Below, one piece after another: positions 7,646 through 17,321 of a stretch of DNA of 58,863 bases. The stretch's first letter is position 1; every line of letters begins with the position of its first letter. The notes beneath the pieces were generated by a model, which worked only from the letters and a program-made list of their open reading frames with translations, searched no databases and had not been told where the DNA came from. Both the position numbers and the translations under genes were made by a program. The DNA comes from Marinicella sp. (lineage in GTDB: Bacteria; Pseudomonadota; Gammaproteobacteria; Xanthomonadales; Marinicellaceae): positions 1 to 58,863 of the forward strand of contig JANQRW010000020.1 in NCBI GenBank assembly GCA_028284365.1. Reading direction: 5' to 3'.

Positions 7646-9163
7646 TTATTGATTTGCCGCCGTTTTTTGTGCTTGATCAATGGTTAACTCAATACCAATC
7701 GCCCGCCAGCGTTTAACCTCATCTTTTAAATCAGCATTGATTAAGGGGTGATCAACCAACCATTCTGGATTGATGCTCAACTGAATCTGGCTCTTATGCC
7801 AGCGAAAGCGTTCTATTGGCACTGGTTCAAAATGTCGATTACGTGCGAATATCACCGCCAAACGCATCACCACCAGGAGCGACATCACCACTTCGTGCTG
7901 GCGCTCCGTCAGTGTGGCTAAAACCGACTTGCTGATTTTTCTGCGGTGCAATCGAATCAAGGTGGCCATCACCAGTTTTTGTTGGTTAGAAAACCCTGGC
8001 ATGTCAGCATGTTGCACAACATAAGCGCCGATTTTATGGTACTGGCTATGAGCAATCGACAAGCCAATTTCATGTAATTTGATGGCGCTGCTGAGTAAGG
8101 CCAAAATACGTTTTTTTATTTTCAGGTTGTAGTGAGTCAACAAATCTTCACTGTGACGTTGTACGTTTTCAGCCTGAACAGTATCAACCGTGAATTGTTC
8201 GGTCAATTTCCGAATGCTGCGTTTGGTCACTGAAATAGACTTAGGTCCATCCAGCATTTCATATATCAAGCCTTCACGCAAGGCACCTGTTGACACATCC
8301 ATCTGCTCCAATGAAAAAGCCTTCATCAAAGCATATACAATTGATAAGCCGCCGATGAACACTGGACGCCGATCTTCACTCAAACCAGACAGTTCAACCA
8401 AAGCATCAATGTGTCCTAACGCTAAGCATTGATTTTTCAATTGTTCCAAGCCGTCCATGGTGATACCGGAAGGTGACCAACCATTGGCTTCCAGGATTTT
8501 TGCCGTTGCACGCATCGTCCCTGAAGCTCCCACACTGTGTTCCCAACCTTGTTTCTTGAAGGTTTGAATGAATGGATTAAGTTCTTGCAAAGCGTGAATC
8601 AAGGCCCGTTTCCAGTTGGTTTTATTGATTTTGCCATCACTGAAATACTTTTGGGTGTAACTGACACATCCCATGTATAAGCTTTCGCGTTTTTCCGATT
8701 TTACACCTTCTCCAATAATCAACTCGGTACTGCCACCACCAATGTCCATCACCAGCTTTCGCGATGGACTGTCACTGGTCGATTGCGCCACACCAAGGTA
8801 CAACATCCGCGCTTCTTCACGACCAGAAATGATTTCAATTTCATGGCCCAATATGGCCTCAGCCCGCTCCAAAAACCGCTTTGAATTTTTGGCCACACGT
8901 AAGGTGTTGGTACCAACTATACGAACCCGTTCATCCGGTATGTTTTCAATCCGTGCCGACATGGACTGTAATGACTCGTATGCTTTTTTCAGGTATTCAT
9001 CAGAAATTATTTTCTTATCGTCCAAACCAGCAGCCAGGCGTACTGTGTGTTTGACTGAATCAAGGGGGTAAATTTGTCCGGATTTAAAAGTGGCGACCAG
9101 TAAGTGAAATGAGTTTGAACCCAGGTCTATGGCTGCATAACTTTCACGTTTTGAAATTGGCAT
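7646..9163 (-). CDS. ppx: Exopolyphosphatase, Ppx/GppA family
   Basis: A 505-residue phosphatase of the ASKHA fold that removes terminal phosphate from polyphosphate or converts pppGpp to ppGpp. The two nucleotide-binding blocks are YAAIDLGSNSFHLLVA near the N terminus and LVMDIGGGSTELIIGEG at about residue 140. The length, with an HD-like helical C-terminal part, matches gammaproteobacterial Ppx rather than short forms. Ppx and GppA cannot be separated with certainty from sequence alone. It lies next to rho, a common gammaproteobacterial arrangement with trxA. Confidence 0.92.
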   Translation of the reverse strand: MPISKRESYAAIDLGSNSFHLLVATFKSGQIYPLDSVKHTVRLAAGLDDKKIISDEYLKKAYESLQSMSARIENIPDERVRIVGTNTLRVAKNSKRFLERAEAILGHEIEIISGREEARMLYLGVAQSTSDSPSRKLVMDIGGGSTELIIGEGVKSEKRESLYMGCVSYTQKYFSDGKINKTNWKRALIHALQELNPFIQTFKKQGWEHSVGASGTMRATAKILEANGWSPSGITMDGLEQLKNQCLALGHIDALVELSGLSEDRRPVFIGGLSIVYALMKAFSLEQMDVSTGALREGLIYEMLDGPKSISVTKRSIRKLTEQFTVDTVQAENVQRHSEDLLTHYNLKIKKRILALLSSAIKLHEIGLSIAHSQYHKIGAYVVQHADMPGFSNQQKLVMATLIRLHRRKISKSVLATLTERQHEVVMSLLVVMRLAVIFARNRHFEPVPIERFRWHKSQIQLSINPEWLVDHPLINADLKDEVKRWRAIGIELTIDQAQKTAANQ

Positions 9164-9181
9164 GATTTTATTTTAACCAAA

Positions 9182-9247
9182 GCCGGGGGAGATTTGTTCA
9201 GAGTATAGTTTTAAACATCCCCGGCGCTCAGCATGATAACTGAGCGC
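9182..9247 (-). terminator. Double hairpin downstream of rho
   Basis: Two adjacent perfect stems: GCCGGGG (9182-9188) with CCCCGGC (9219-9225), and GCGCTCAG (9224-9231) with CTGAGCGC (9240-9247); the two share 2 bp and could compete. There is no long T run on the rho strand, so it may be an mRNA-stabilising 3' structure and not a strict intrinsic terminator. Confidence 0.5.
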
Positions 9248-9259
9248 AAGGTTAGGTAT

Positions 9260-10516
9260 TTAGCGTTTCATCGAAGTAAAAAATTCTTCGTTGGTTTTGG
9301 TGTCTTTAAGCTTATCCAGCAGGAATTCAATGGCTTGTAAATCATCCATTGGGTTCAAAATCTTTCGCAGAATGTGTGCTTTTTGTAAGAATTCTGGATC
9401 TACAATCAAGTCTTCACGACGGGTACCTGATTTGTTGATGTTCATCGCTGGCCAGATGCGTTTCTCTGCAGCTCTTCGATCCAGATGGACCTCCATATTA
9501 CCTGTGCCTTTAAACTCTTCGAAAATCACTTCGTCCATCTTGGAACCAGTTTCTACCAATCCCGTTGCGATGATGGTCAATGAACCACCTTCTTCAACAT
9601 TTCGCGCCGCGCCAAAGAATTTTTTCGGGCGGTGTAAAGCGTTGGCATCCACACCACCTGTCAGGATTTTGCCTGATGCAGGTGTAACGGTGTTGTAAGC
9701 ACGTGCCAGACGCGTGATTGAATCCAATAAAATAATCACGTCTTGTTTATGCTCAACCAAACGCTTGGCGCGTTCGATCACCATATCTGCCACTTGAACG
9801 TGACGTGTGGCTGGCTCATCAAAGGTTGATGCAATCACTTCGCCTTTGACCGTGCGCTGCATATCGGTCACTTCCTCAGGTCGCTCATCAATCAACAACA
9901 CGAATAACTTTGCCTCAGGATTATTCAAAGCAATTGAGGTTGCGATGTTTTGCAAAATCATGGTTTTACCGGCCTTAGGTGGGGATACGATCAACCCTCG
10001 TTGTCCTTTACCAATCGGCGAAATCAAATCAATAATTCGGGTGGTCAAATCTTCTCTGGAACCGTCACCTCGCTCCATTTTCAGCTGCTCAGTAGCAAAT
10101 AAGGGGGTGAGATTTTCAAAAATAATCTTACCTTTGGTATTTTCAGGCGGCTCATAGTTAATGGTACTGATTTGTAATAAAGCAAAATACCTTTCTGAGT
10201 CTTTTGGCGGTCTGATTTTACCAACAATGGTATCACCTGTTTGTAGGCCAAAACGCCTTATCTGGCTTGGTGAAACGTAAATATCATCCGGTCCGGCCTG
10301 ATATGAACCTTCCGGTGCACGTAAAAACCCAAACCCATCGGGCAACACTTCTAAAACACCATCACCAAAAATATCTTCGCCTTTTTTAGCATGTTTTTTC
10401 AAAATTGAAAAAATCATTTGTTGTTTGTGGACACGAGAGCGTGTTTCTACGCCGGTTTTCTTAGCGATTTCTGTCAACTTTGGTGTTGACATTTGTTTCA
10501 GTTCAGAAAGATTCAT
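9260..10516 (-). CDS. rho: Transcription termination factor Rho
   Basis: A 418-residue hexameric RNA helicase. The N-terminal RNA-binding domain carries DGFGFLRAP (RNP1-like, about residues 61-69). The ATPase core has Walker A ([11 protein letters not shown]), Walker B ([15 protein letters not shown]) and the Q/R-loop region [20 protein letters not shown]. Length and sequence are standard for gammaproteobacteria. It follows trxA in the same direction, with a strong hairpin between them and a roughly 200-bp leader (10517-10718). Rho leaders are often autoregulated; no specific element was identified here. Confidence 0.98.
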   Translation of the reverse strand: MNLSELKQMSTPKLTEIAKKTGVETRSRVHKQQMIFSILKKHAKKGEDIFGDGVLEVLPDGFGFLRAPEGSYQAGPDDIYVSPSQIRRFGLQTGDTIVGKIRPPKDSERYFALLQISTINYEPPENTKGKIIFENLTPLFATEQLKMERGDGSREDLTTRIIDLISPIGKGQRGLIVSPPKAGKTMILQNIATSIALNNPEAKLFVLLIDERPEEVTDMQRTVKGEVIASTFDEPATRHVQVADMVIERAKRLVEHKQDVIILLDSITRLARAYNTVTPASGKILTGGVDANALHRPKKFFGAARNVEEGGSLTIIATGLVETGSKMDEVIFEEFKGTGNMEVHLDRRAAEKRIWPAMNINKSGTRREDLIVDPEFLQKAHILRKILNPMDDLQAIEFLLDKLKDTKTNEEFFTSMKR

Positions 10517-10714
10517 AAGTATAGTATGTTGGCAGAATGCCTATTAGATGGTTGTTTGTAATTTAAAATTTATTTTATTTGTTTAACCCAAACTGCAAAC
10601 AAAGCTGTTATGAGTTACGTTAAAAATTAAGGATACTTGCTTTCGACAAAAGGCTTGTCGGAATTGATGTTGTATAAACTATCATGTTAATTTGTGGCTG
10701 TCCAGCCTGAATAG

Positions 10715-10752
10715 AAAAAAACGCCTGATAATCATTGATTTCAGGCGTTTTT
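10715..10752 (-). terminator. Intrinsic terminator of trxA
   Basis: A perfect 8-bp stem ACGCCTGA (10721-10728) / TCAGGCGT (10741-10748) flanked by A and T runs on both sides, so it can stop transcription in either direction. It lies directly after trxA and before the rho leader on the minus strand. Confidence 0.88.
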
Positions 10753-10769
10753 GTGCGGTGCAACTGTTT

Positions 10770-11096
10770 TTAGGCAGTGTGCTTGCCCAAGAAGTCCAAT
10801 AATTGGCCTTTTGATACAGCGCCAACATGTTGGTCAATGACTTCACCATTTTTAAACACCATTAAGGTCGGAATGCCCCTTATGGCCATTTTTACGGCAG
10901 TTTCTTTGTTGTCTTCAATGTTCAACTTGGCCACTTTAACTTGCCCTTCTAATTCCCCAGCAACTTCTTCTAAAATCGGGGCAATCATGCGACAAGGTCC
11001 ACACCACTCTGCCCAGTAATCAACAAGTACTGGTACATCAGAATTGGTGATGTCATCGAAAGTGGCGTCAGTGGCCTGAATAATATTTTCGCTCAT
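10770..11096 (-). CDS. trxA: Thioredoxin 1
   Basis: A 108-residue cytoplasmic disulfide reductase. The active site is WCGPC (C32 and C35), the conserved cis-proline is in GIPTLMVF, and the central aspartate and lysine positions of the fold are in VDYWAEW and VAKLNIEDN. Length is typical. The gene is followed by an intrinsic terminator and then rho, the same order as in E. coli and many gammaproteobacteria. Confidence 0.97.
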   Translation of the reverse strand: MSENIIQATDATFDDITNSDVPVLVDYWAEWCGPCRMIAPILEEVAGELEGQVKVAKLNIEDNKETAVKMAIRGIPTLMVFKNGEVIDQHVGAVSKGQLLDFLGKHTA

Positions 11097-11179
11097 GTAT
11101 GTTCTCCATAAATACCTTTGGTCAAAGGCTGAGTTATTTGTTGTGTGCCGATATGGGGATTAATCTGTTAAATTCAATC

Positions 11180-11902
11180 TCATTCCAACACTTGTAAAAA
11201 TTTTGGCATGTCTATGATGGTTATTTGATGCTCTGCTAGCGATAATATTTCATTTTTTTTCAACTTTTTGAATACGCGACTCAAAGTTTCTTCAGCCAGA
11301 CCCAAATAGTTAGCTAAATCACGTTGTGAAATTTGGAACGGAAACTGCTTTGCTGAAAAGCCGCGTGAAAAGTATAAATCTGATACATCTTTCACAAAAC
11401 TAACTAACTTTTGCTGGGCATTGTATTCACTGTGAATGATTTCAAATTGAATGATTTTTTCACTCATCATCTTCATCACACGGGTTTGAATATCCCGGTG
11501 CTTCATCGACAGTTCTTGTAAAGGGTAAAATGGAATCACACAATAAGAGCCTGAACTGACGGCTTTAACCGTGGTTTTGTATTTACCATCATGGATGCCA
11601 TCAAAACCCATAATCTGTCCAGGAATGAAAACATCTACAATCCGCTCATCACCTTGTTGGGTTAGGTAAACTGATTTGAACATGCCAGAATGAACGGTGA
11701 ACAGGTTTTGAAAAGTAGCACCAGCTTCATAAACAATCTGGTTCTTTTCAATCATGATATGAGAATCAATGATGGATTCAATGGCAGCAATCTCACTCGA
11801 CTGGATTCGTACCCTTCTGTTGTTTACCACATGAGTGCACAACTCACAGTCGCCACAATTAGTGGATCTATTAATGGGCGTATCAATTTTGGTGTCTAGC
11901 AT
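11180..11902 (-). CDS. fnr: FNR-family oxygen-sensing regulator
   Basis: A 240-residue CRP/FNR-type regulator with the FNR iron-sulfur ligands: C16, C19 and C22 in the N terminus (NCGDCELC) and C121 (GSYCVIPF), matching the spacing of E. coli FNR closely. The cyclic-nucleotide-like beta domain follows (residues 30-150). The C-terminal helix-turn-helix reads QRDLANYLGLAEETLSRVFK, with the E-S-R residues that contact TTGAT half sites. It is divergent from ccoN, and the shared intergenic region carries a palindromic FNR box, so it probably activates the oxidase genes at low oxygen and may regulate itself. Confidence 0.94.
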   Translation of the reverse strand: MLDTKIDTPINRSTNCGDCELCTHVVNNRRVRIQSSEIAAIESIIDSHIMIEKNQIVYEAGATFQNLFTVHSGMFKSVYLTQQGDERIVDVFIPGQIMGFDGIHDGKYKTTVKAVSSGSYCVIPFYPLQELSMKHRDIQTRVMKMMSEKIIQFEIIHSEYNAQQKLVSFVKDVSDLYFSRGFSAKQFPFQISQRDLANYLGLAEETLSRVFKKLKKNEILSLAEHQITIIDMPKFLQVLE

Positions 11903-11935
11903 CTGGCCTCAAATCTTGGATCAAATAAGTAAATC

Positions 11936-11978
11936 TTGACATAGGTCAATCATTGTTAACTCATGTTCTCATTATAAT
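11936..11978 (+). promoter_or_regulatory. FNR box and -10 of the ccoNOQP promoter
   Basis: TTGAC-ATAG-GTCAA (11936-11949) is a perfect palindrome of FNR/Anr type. A consensus -10, TATAAT, lies at 11973-11978. With transcription starting about 11984-11985 the box is centred at -41.5 or within a base of it, the exact position for class II FNR activation. No good -35 is present, as expected for an activated promoter. Confidence 0.85.
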
Positions 11979-12017
11979 TCATAGCAATCACTAAATGGGC
12001 AACTAAGCATTGAAAAT

Positions 12018-13436
12018 ATGATTGATTTTAACGATAAGGTAGTCAAGCAATTCACAATTGCGACGATTTTTTGGGGAATAGTTGGCATGTTGGTCGGCGT
12101 TATCATCGCGGTACAACTGGCATGGCCGGCATTCAATTTTGATATTCCGTGGCTGACATACAGTCGCCTGAGGCCATTGCACACCAATGCAGTGATTTTC
12201 GCCTTTGGTGGTAATGCACTGTTAGGTACTTCGATGTATGTCGCTCAGCGAACCTGCCAGGTGAAACTGTTTTCCAACACTTTAGCCAGTGTGGTCTTTT
12301 GGGGTTATCAGTTGGTTATCGTAGGTGCTGCGTTGACGTTGCCATTTGGCTTCACACAAGGCAAAGAGTATGCCGAGTTGATTTGGCCACTGGATGTGTT
12401 GCTGACTGTGGTTTGGGTGTTATATGCCATTGTTTATTTCGGCACCATCGCTACCAGAACCGTTAAACACATTTATGTGGCCAACTGGTTCTATGCAGCC
12501 TTTATCATCACCATCGCAGTGTTACATATTGTTAATAACCTGGCCGTACCAGTGAATTGGCATTTGTCCTATCCAGTGTTCTCTGGGGCTGTTGATGCCT
12601 TAACTCAATGGTGGTACGGGCACAATGCCGTGGGCTTCTTCTTAACCGCAGGCTTTTTGGGGATGATGTATTACTTTGTACCTAAACAAGCAGGACGTCC
12701 GGTGTATTCATACCGTTTATCAATCGTTCATTTTTGGGCACTGGTTTCAACTTACATGTGGGCTGGCCCTCATCACCTACAATACACCTCCCTACCGGAT
12801 TGGGCTCAATCATTAGGTATGGTCTTTTCATTGATCCTGCTGGCGCCTTCTTGGGGCGGCATGATCAACGGCATGATGACTTTGTCTGGTGCTTGGGATA
12901 AATTACGTTCCGATCCTATCATTAAGATGATGATTGTGGCCTTGTCATTCTATGGCATGAGTACTTTTGAAGGGCCAATGATGTCAATCAAAACAGTGAA
13001 CGCCTTATCCCACTACACCGACTGGACCATTGGTCACGTACATTCTGGCGCTTTAGGCTGGGTGGCTTTGATGACCATGGCTTCTATGTATTCGCTGGTG
13101 CCCAGGCTTTGGAGGCGGGACGGCATGTACAGCACCCAATTAATTAATGTGCATTTCTGGATTGCCACTTTAGGTATTGTGTTGTACATCGCTTCTATGT
13201 GGATTGCTGGCGTTATGCAAGGTCTGATGTGGCGTGAGGTAGATGCCAATGGTTCATTGGTCTACAGCCATGTGGAAAGTATTGAAGCCACTTTCCCATA
13301 TTACGTCATTCGGATCATAGGTGGGTTGTTGTTCTTAATTGGCGCCGTGATTCAAGCCTACAACACTTACAAAACCATCAAAGGCGATAAAGCCGAAGTA
13401 GCAGTGAACGCTGAAGCTGCGGGAGCAAACGCATGA
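12018..13436 (+). CDS. ccoN: cbb3-type cytochrome c oxidase subunit I
   Basis: A 472-residue integral membrane catalytic subunit that reduces oxygen to water with haem b and the haem b3-CuB centre. It has about twelve hydrophobic segments. Ligand-bearing blocks are [18 protein letters not shown] (haem b His), [19 protein letters not shown] (CuB His and the cbb3-specific Tyr region), [17 protein letters not shown] (CuB His pair) and [14 protein letters not shown] (haem ligands). Length is normal. It is the first gene of ccoNOQP and overlaps ccoO by 4 bp. Confidence 0.97.
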   Translation: MIDFNDKVVKQFTIATIFWGIVGMLVGVIIAVQLAWPAFNFDIPWLTYSRLRPLHTNAVIFAFGGNALLGTSMYVAQRTCQVKLFSNTLASVVFWGYQLVIVGAALTLPFGFTQGKEYAELIWPLDVLLTVVWVLYAIVYFGTIATRTVKHIYVANWFYAAFIITIAVLHIVNNLAVPVNWHLSYPVFSGAVDALTQWWYGHNAVGFFLTAGFLGMMYYFVPKQAGRPVYSYRLSIVHFWALVSTYMWAGPHHLQYTSLPDWAQSLGMVFSLILLAPSWGGMINGMMTLSGAWDKLRSDPIIKMMIVALSFYGMSTFEGPMMSIKTVNALSHYTDWTIGHVHSGALGWVALMTMASMYSLVPRLWRRDGMYSTQLINVHFWIATLGIVLYIASMWIAGVMQGLMWREVDANGSLVYSHVESIEATFPYYVIRIIGGLLFLIGAVIQAYNTYKTIKGDKAEVAVNAEAAGANA

Positions 13437-14047
13437 GCAAGCATGAAAAGATAGAAAAAAACATTGGTCTATTGGGCGTATTAGTGGCAATTGTAATCAG
13501 CTTTGCTGGTATTGTCGAAATTGCTCCTCTGATGTCTCAAGCCAGTGTGGTAGAACCAGTTGAAGGGCTGGAACCTCGTAACGCGCTGGAGTTGGCAGGA
13601 CAAAATATATATGTAGCAGAGGGCTGTTACAACTGTCATTCTCAACAGGTCAGACCTTTTGTCGATGAGACCTTGCGCTACGGACATTATTCAGTCGCTG
13701 GTGAATCAGTTTATGACCGTCCTTTCCAATGGGGTTCAAAACGCACGGGCCCAGATTTGGCTCGGGTTGGCGGTCGTTATTCTAATGAATGGCATGAAAT
13801 CCATTTGATTGATCCCAGAGCAGTGGTACCCACATCTAATATGCCTGGTTATCCATGGTTGGCTGAAACTGAAATTGATGTTGAGGAAACTGTGGCAAGT
13901 ATGAAAGTGTTGAAAATGTTGGGACATCCTTATTCCGACGAAGACATTGCCAATGCTGCAGCCAGTATCACTGGCAAGAGCCAGCTGGATGCACTGGTTG
14001 CCTACTTACAAGATTTGGGTACAGCCATCCCTAAGAGTTACCAGTAA
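13433..14047 (+). CDS. ccoO: cbb3 oxidase subunit II (monohaem c)
   Basis: A 204-residue membrane-anchored cytochrome c. One N-terminal helix (about residues 11-32) is followed by a periplasmic domain with a single haem-binding CYNCH (C65, C68, H69) and the conserved SQQVRPF after it. A distal Met ligand is likely in SNMPGYPWL. It passes electrons from CcoP to the CcoN haem. The start overlaps the ccoN stop (ATGA). Confidence 0.97.
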   Translation: MSKHEKIEKNIGLLGVLVAIVISFAGIVEIAPLMSQASVVEPVEGLEPRNALELAGQNIYVAEGCYNCHSQQVRPFVDETLRYGHYSVAGESVYDRPFQWGSKRTGPDLARVGGRYSNEWHEIHLIDPRAVVPTSNMPGYPWLAETEIDVEETVASMKVLKMLGHPYSDEDIANAAASITGKSQLDALVAYLQDLGTAIPKSYQ

Positions 14048-14057
14048 GGAGGACATC

Positions 14058-14222
14058 ATGATCAGTGGAATTTATACAGGACTTATGCTGGTGGTGTTTT
14101 TAGGCATCGTGGCATGGGCCTGGAGCAAACAGAATAAAACTAAATTTGAACATTTATCCCAGATGGCTCTGAAAGAAGACGAGCAAATCAAAGCAGAAAC
14201 TGAGGAGAAAAACCATGAGTAA
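14058..14222 (+). CDS. ccoQ: cbb3 oxidase subunit CcoQ
   Basis: A 54-residue single-helix protein (hydrophobic residues 4-21, ending AWAWSK), the small subunit that stabilises the cbb3 complex. The start at 14058 has a near-perfect ribosome site (AAGGAGG); an upstream in-frame start inside ccoO would not. A charged acidic tail follows the helix. It overlaps the next gene by 8 bp. Confidence 0.9.
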   Translation: MISGIYTGLMLVVFLGIVAWAWSKQNKTKFEHLSQMALKEDEQIKAETEEKNHE

Positions 14223-15102
14223 TTTTTGGCACTGGACAGTTATTATCGTAGTGGTGCTCCACTTACTGGCCTATTTGTGGCTGCTGTTTGCAACCTCAAA
14301 AAAGAAAACGGACAAACGTTCAGACAACACAACTGGACATGTCTGGGACGGCGATTTGAAAGAGTGGGACAACCCCATGCCACGTTGGTGGTTGTGGTTG
14401 TTTGTGATCACCATTGTGTTCTCTGTGGCTTATTTGTACCTGTATCCGGGAATGGGTAACTTTAAGGGCAGCAAAGAATGGACCTCTATCAATCGTTTTG
14501 AAACCAACTACGCTGCTGTAACGGATGCCCGTAATAAATCATTTGCTGGGTTTATCAACAAACCAGTCGACGAACTGATCAAAGACGATCAAGCCATGCT
14601 GATTGGTTCTCGCATCTTCGCCAACAACTGTGCCCAGTGCCATGCTTCTGATGCTCAGGGGGCGGTTGGTTTTCCAAACTTAACCGATGATGATTGGAAT
14701 TGGGGCGGTGAGTTCGATGACATTGTCACCACCTTGAACAATGGTCGCATGGGCGTGATGCCAGCTTTTGCCCCAGCTTTGGGTGAAGATGGTACCAAAC
14801 AAGTAGCCGCTTACGTGCGCAGCTTGTCTGGCATTGAGCATGATGCCGCACTGGCAGCAGAAGGCCAAACCAAATTCGGCATGTTCTGTGCTGCTTGTCA
14901 CGGACCAGACGGTAAAGGACAAGACATGTTCGGCGCACCTAACTTAACCGATGACATTTGGCTGCATGGCTCACATGAAATCATTGAAACTGGACTGTAT
15001 GAGGGTTTTAACGGTAACATGCCTGCACAAAAAGACATCCTTGATGAAAATCGCATCAAGTTGGTAGCTGCATATGTGTATTCACTTAGCAATAAGGAAT
15101 AA
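14215..15102 (+). CDS. ccoP: cbb3 oxidase subunit III (dihaem c)
   Basis: A 295-residue electron-input subunit. Two membrane segments (about residues 7-27 and 57-78) flank the conserved WDGDLKEWDNPMPRWW. Two cytochrome c domains follow with CAQCH (C139, C142, H143) and CAACH (C225, C228, H229). Each domain also carries the usual PNLTDD and MPA elements. Last of the structural ccoNOQP genes. Confidence 0.97.
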   Translation: MSNFWHWTVIIVVVLHLLAYLWLLFATSKKKTDKRSDNTTGHVWDGDLKEWDNPMPRWWLWLFVITIVFSVAYLYLYPGMGNFKGSKEWTSINRFETNYAAVTDARNKSFAGFINKPVDELIKDDQAMLIGSRIFANNCAQCHASDAQGAVGFPNLTDDDWNWGGEFDDIVTTLNNGRMGVMPAFAPALGEDGTKQVAAYVRSLSGIEHDAALAAEGQTKFGMFCAACHGPDGKGQDMFGAPNLTDDIWLHGSHEIIETGLYEGFNGNMPAQKDILDENRIKLVAAYVYSLSNKE

Positions 15103-15130
15103 ATAACTCAACAACAAAACACAACAAACC

Positions 15131-15445
15131 ATGACAACTGAACCCATAGTAAAAAACCAAGGCTTCAATAAACGCCAAATCAAAAGAATCTTCTGGCGTC
15201 GCATGGCCATAGTTTTATGGGTTTCATTCTTTACTGCAGCGGTTCAGTCTATGGTGTTTTTTGCCCTGTTTGATCCTGCCTATTTGGGACAACTGTCAAG
15301 TTTTGGCGTTGAAACCTCCCAATGGCAGGGTTACGCTTTAGGTTTTATGTTCTTTTGGGCATTTACTTTCACTGCCGCACTATTCAGTGGTTTGATCCTG
15401 GCTCTGCCAAGAACCAGACTCGCCAAACGCAACCCGAACGCCTGA
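15131..15445 (+). CDS. Conserved-looking membrane protein in cco cluster
   Basis: A 104-residue protein with a basic N terminus (KRQIKRIFWRRM), a helix at about 26-49 and a second at about 67-94 ending in a basic tail, so two membrane passes. It lies 28 bp after ccoP and 8 bp before ccoG and so is surely co-transcribed with the oxidase genes. Family not recognised; a role in oxidase assembly or stability is inferred from position only. Confidence 0.7.
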   Translation: MTTEPIVKNQGFNKRQIKRIFWRRMAIVLWVSFFTAAVQSMVFFALFDPAYLGQLSSFGVETSQWQGYALGFMFFWAFTFTAALFSGLILALPRTRLAKRNPNA

Positions 15446-15453
15446 ATTAAATC

Positions 15454-16845
15454 ATGTCAGTTGAAGATACCAAGCCAGTCGAACTGAGTTTATACAAAGC
15501 TCATGAGAAAATTTACCCAAGAGAAGTCAAGGGCCGTTTTCAACTAAAACGAAAGCTGGCCGTTTGGCTTTTATTGGGTTTGTTTTATGTCTTGCCCTGG
15601 ATTACCTGGGGTGGAGAACAAGCCATCTTGTTCGATCTGCCACAACGTCGTTTTCATATTTTTGGAATTACGCTGTGGCCACAAGATTTCATCTTTTTGG
15701 CTTTGATGCTGATTATTGCCGCGTTTTCACTGTTCTTTTTCACTGCTTTAGCTGGTCGGCTTTGGTGCGGTTATGCCTGTCCACAAACTGTTTGGACTGA
15801 GGTTTTTATTTGGCTAGAACAATGGGCCGAGGGTAATCGCAACAAGCGCATGAAGCTCGACAAAGGCCCTTGGACTCGTGAAAAAATACGGCGCAAATTC
15901 AGCAAACAATTTCTATGGATCACCTTTGCCCTGTGGACCGGTTTCACTTTTGTTGGTTTTTTCACGCCGATCAAAGAGTTGGCCATGGAAATTTGGCAAT
16001 GGACACTGGGTCCCTGGGAAATGTTTTGGTTGTTATTTTACTCTTTTGCTACCTATGGCAATGCCGGTTTCTTACGTGAGCAAGTGTGTTTGTACATGTG
16101 TCCTTATGCCCGCTTCCAAAGCGCCATGTTTGACAAAGAAACGCTGATCATTTCTTATGATGAACAACGGGGTGAACCCAGAATGCGTGGCAAAAAACGC
16201 CGTGAGGTTGAAAACCCGGGTGACTGCATAGATTGCACCATGTGTGTTCAAGTGTGTCCAACCGGGATTGATATACGTGATGGCTTACAATATGAGTGCA
16301 TCGCCTGTGCTGCATGTATTGATGCCTGTGATCAAGTGATGGAAAAAAGTGGAATGCCCAAAGGCCTCATCAAATACACCACTGAGAACGCACTGGTCGG
16401 CAAACCAACCCAAATCTTACGTCCTAGAACCATTATATATTTCATTATTTTGATGACATTAGTGGCTTCATTTGGAGTTGCTTTGGTCAATCGCAGTGCG
16501 ATAGATATGAATGTGATACATGACCGCAACAGCTTTTATCGAATTGTAGATGCCAACACCATTGAAAATGTTTACACCCTGAAAGTCATGAACAAAGGTA
16601 AGGATACCGCCAAATATAAAGTCCACGCCAGTGGTCTGGATGGTTTAGCTGTGGTGCTGGGCTTAAATGAAACAGAAATTGAGGCACAACCCGGACAATT
16701 GGTTACAATACCCATTAAAATTAAGGCTGACAAAAGTATTGCCAACAAAAAAATTCACACCATTGAAGTCACCGTCAATAAAATAAACAGTGAAGACAAT
16801 GATTCTGCTGCTGAGAAAGTTAAGTATTTTGGATATGACAAATGA
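15454..16845 (+). CDS. ccoG: cbb3 oxidase accessory protein CcoG
   Basis: A 463-residue membrane iron-sulfur protein of the FixG/RdxA family, needed for cbb3 maturation and linked in other bacteria to copper(II) reduction. It has an N-terminal hydrophobic half with LWCGYACPQTVWTE, a cysteine-rich VCLYMCPYARFQ, two ferredoxin-type clusters (CIDCTMCVQVCP and CIACAACIDAC), a further membrane helix and a C-terminal Ig-like domain (from about 345). Overlaps the fixH-like gene by 4 bp. Confidence 0.95.
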   Translation: MSVEDTKPVELSLYKAHEKIYPREVKGRFQLKRKLAVWLLLGLFYVLPWITWGGEQAILFDLPQRRFHIFGITLWPQDFIFLALMLIIAAFSLFFFTALAGRLWCGYACPQTVWTEVFIWLEQWAEGNRNKRMKLDKGPWTREKIRRKFSKQFLWITFALWTGFTFVGFFTPIKELAMEIWQWTLGPWEMFWLLFYSFATYGNAGFLREQVCLYMCPYARFQSAMFDKETLIISYDEQRGEPRMRGKKRREVENPGDCIDCTMCVQVCPTGIDIRDGLQYECIACAACIDACDQVMEKSGMPKGLIKYTTENALVGKPTQILRPRTIIYFIILMTLVASFGVALVNRSAIDMNVIHDRNSFYRIVDANTIENVYTLKVMNKGKDTAKYKVHASGLDGLAVVLGLNETEIEAQPGQLVTIPIKIKADKSIANKKIHTIEVTVNKINSEDNDSAAEKVKYFGYDK

Positions 16846-17024
16846 ACACAACCAAACAAAAGAACAATAAAAACCTGCCATGGTACAAATACCCTTGGGT
16901 GTGGTTTATGATTTCATTACCCGCCAGTGCGGTGGTGGCCGGGCTCTACACAGTTTATATAGCACAACAAAATGCACCTCAAGTCATCGCTAAACAAAAC
17001 AAATTTCAGATTGAAAAAGACTGA
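16842..17024 (+). CDS. Short FixH-like protein (CcoH), possibly truncated
   Basis: A 60-residue protein with WYKYPWVWF followed by one helix (about residues 20-42), the N-terminal membrane part seen in FixH/CcoH, which help assemble cbb3 oxidase. Known FixH proteins are usually about 150 residues with a periplasmic domain that is missing here. The stop is only about 20 bp before a repeat array (17046-17270), so truncation by repeat insertion is possible; a naturally short form is the alternative. Start overlaps the ccoG stop. Confidence 0.6.
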   Translation: MNTTKQKNNKNLPWYKYPWVWFMISLPASAVVAGLYTVYIAQQNAPQVIAKQNKFQIEKD

Positions 17025-17045
17025 AAGAGTCTTCTGGGGCACTAA

Positions 17046-17270
17046 ACAAAGAATTAAAAAGCACGCTCTTGAATCTTATGTTTCCGCTCCAAGCTCACAT
17101 AATCTACAGCATTCGCTCATGCTTTCTTATGTTCTAGATAAATCAGCAATTGTTCGTTGCCTGATTTATACATCTGCTGCCCTTGTAGACGTCATTCACT
17201 TTAGTTACAAATAAAAGCGACCACGATGAACAAGCATGGTTTTTAACCTCGGACAAGCTAGGGTATTCAT
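17046..17270 (-). repeat. Modular hairpin repeat array, reverse orientation
   Basis: Read on the minus strand this contains, in order: CATGCTTGTTCATCGTGGTC (compare 33548-33569 and 45944-45965); a hairpin AAATCAG...CTGATTT; a hairpin AGCAT-GAGCGA-ATGCT enclosed by CATAA/TTATG; then GTGAGCTTGGAGCGGAA and TTCAAGAGCGTGC, a diverged form of the module at 57-105. It lies inside the cco operon between the fixH-like gene and ccoI and fills most of the 297-bp gap. Confidence 0.75.
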
Positions 17271-17321
17271 GAAAACCTTCTCATCTTTTGCTTGGTTCAC
17301 AATTTTTGCAGAGGGTTCATC

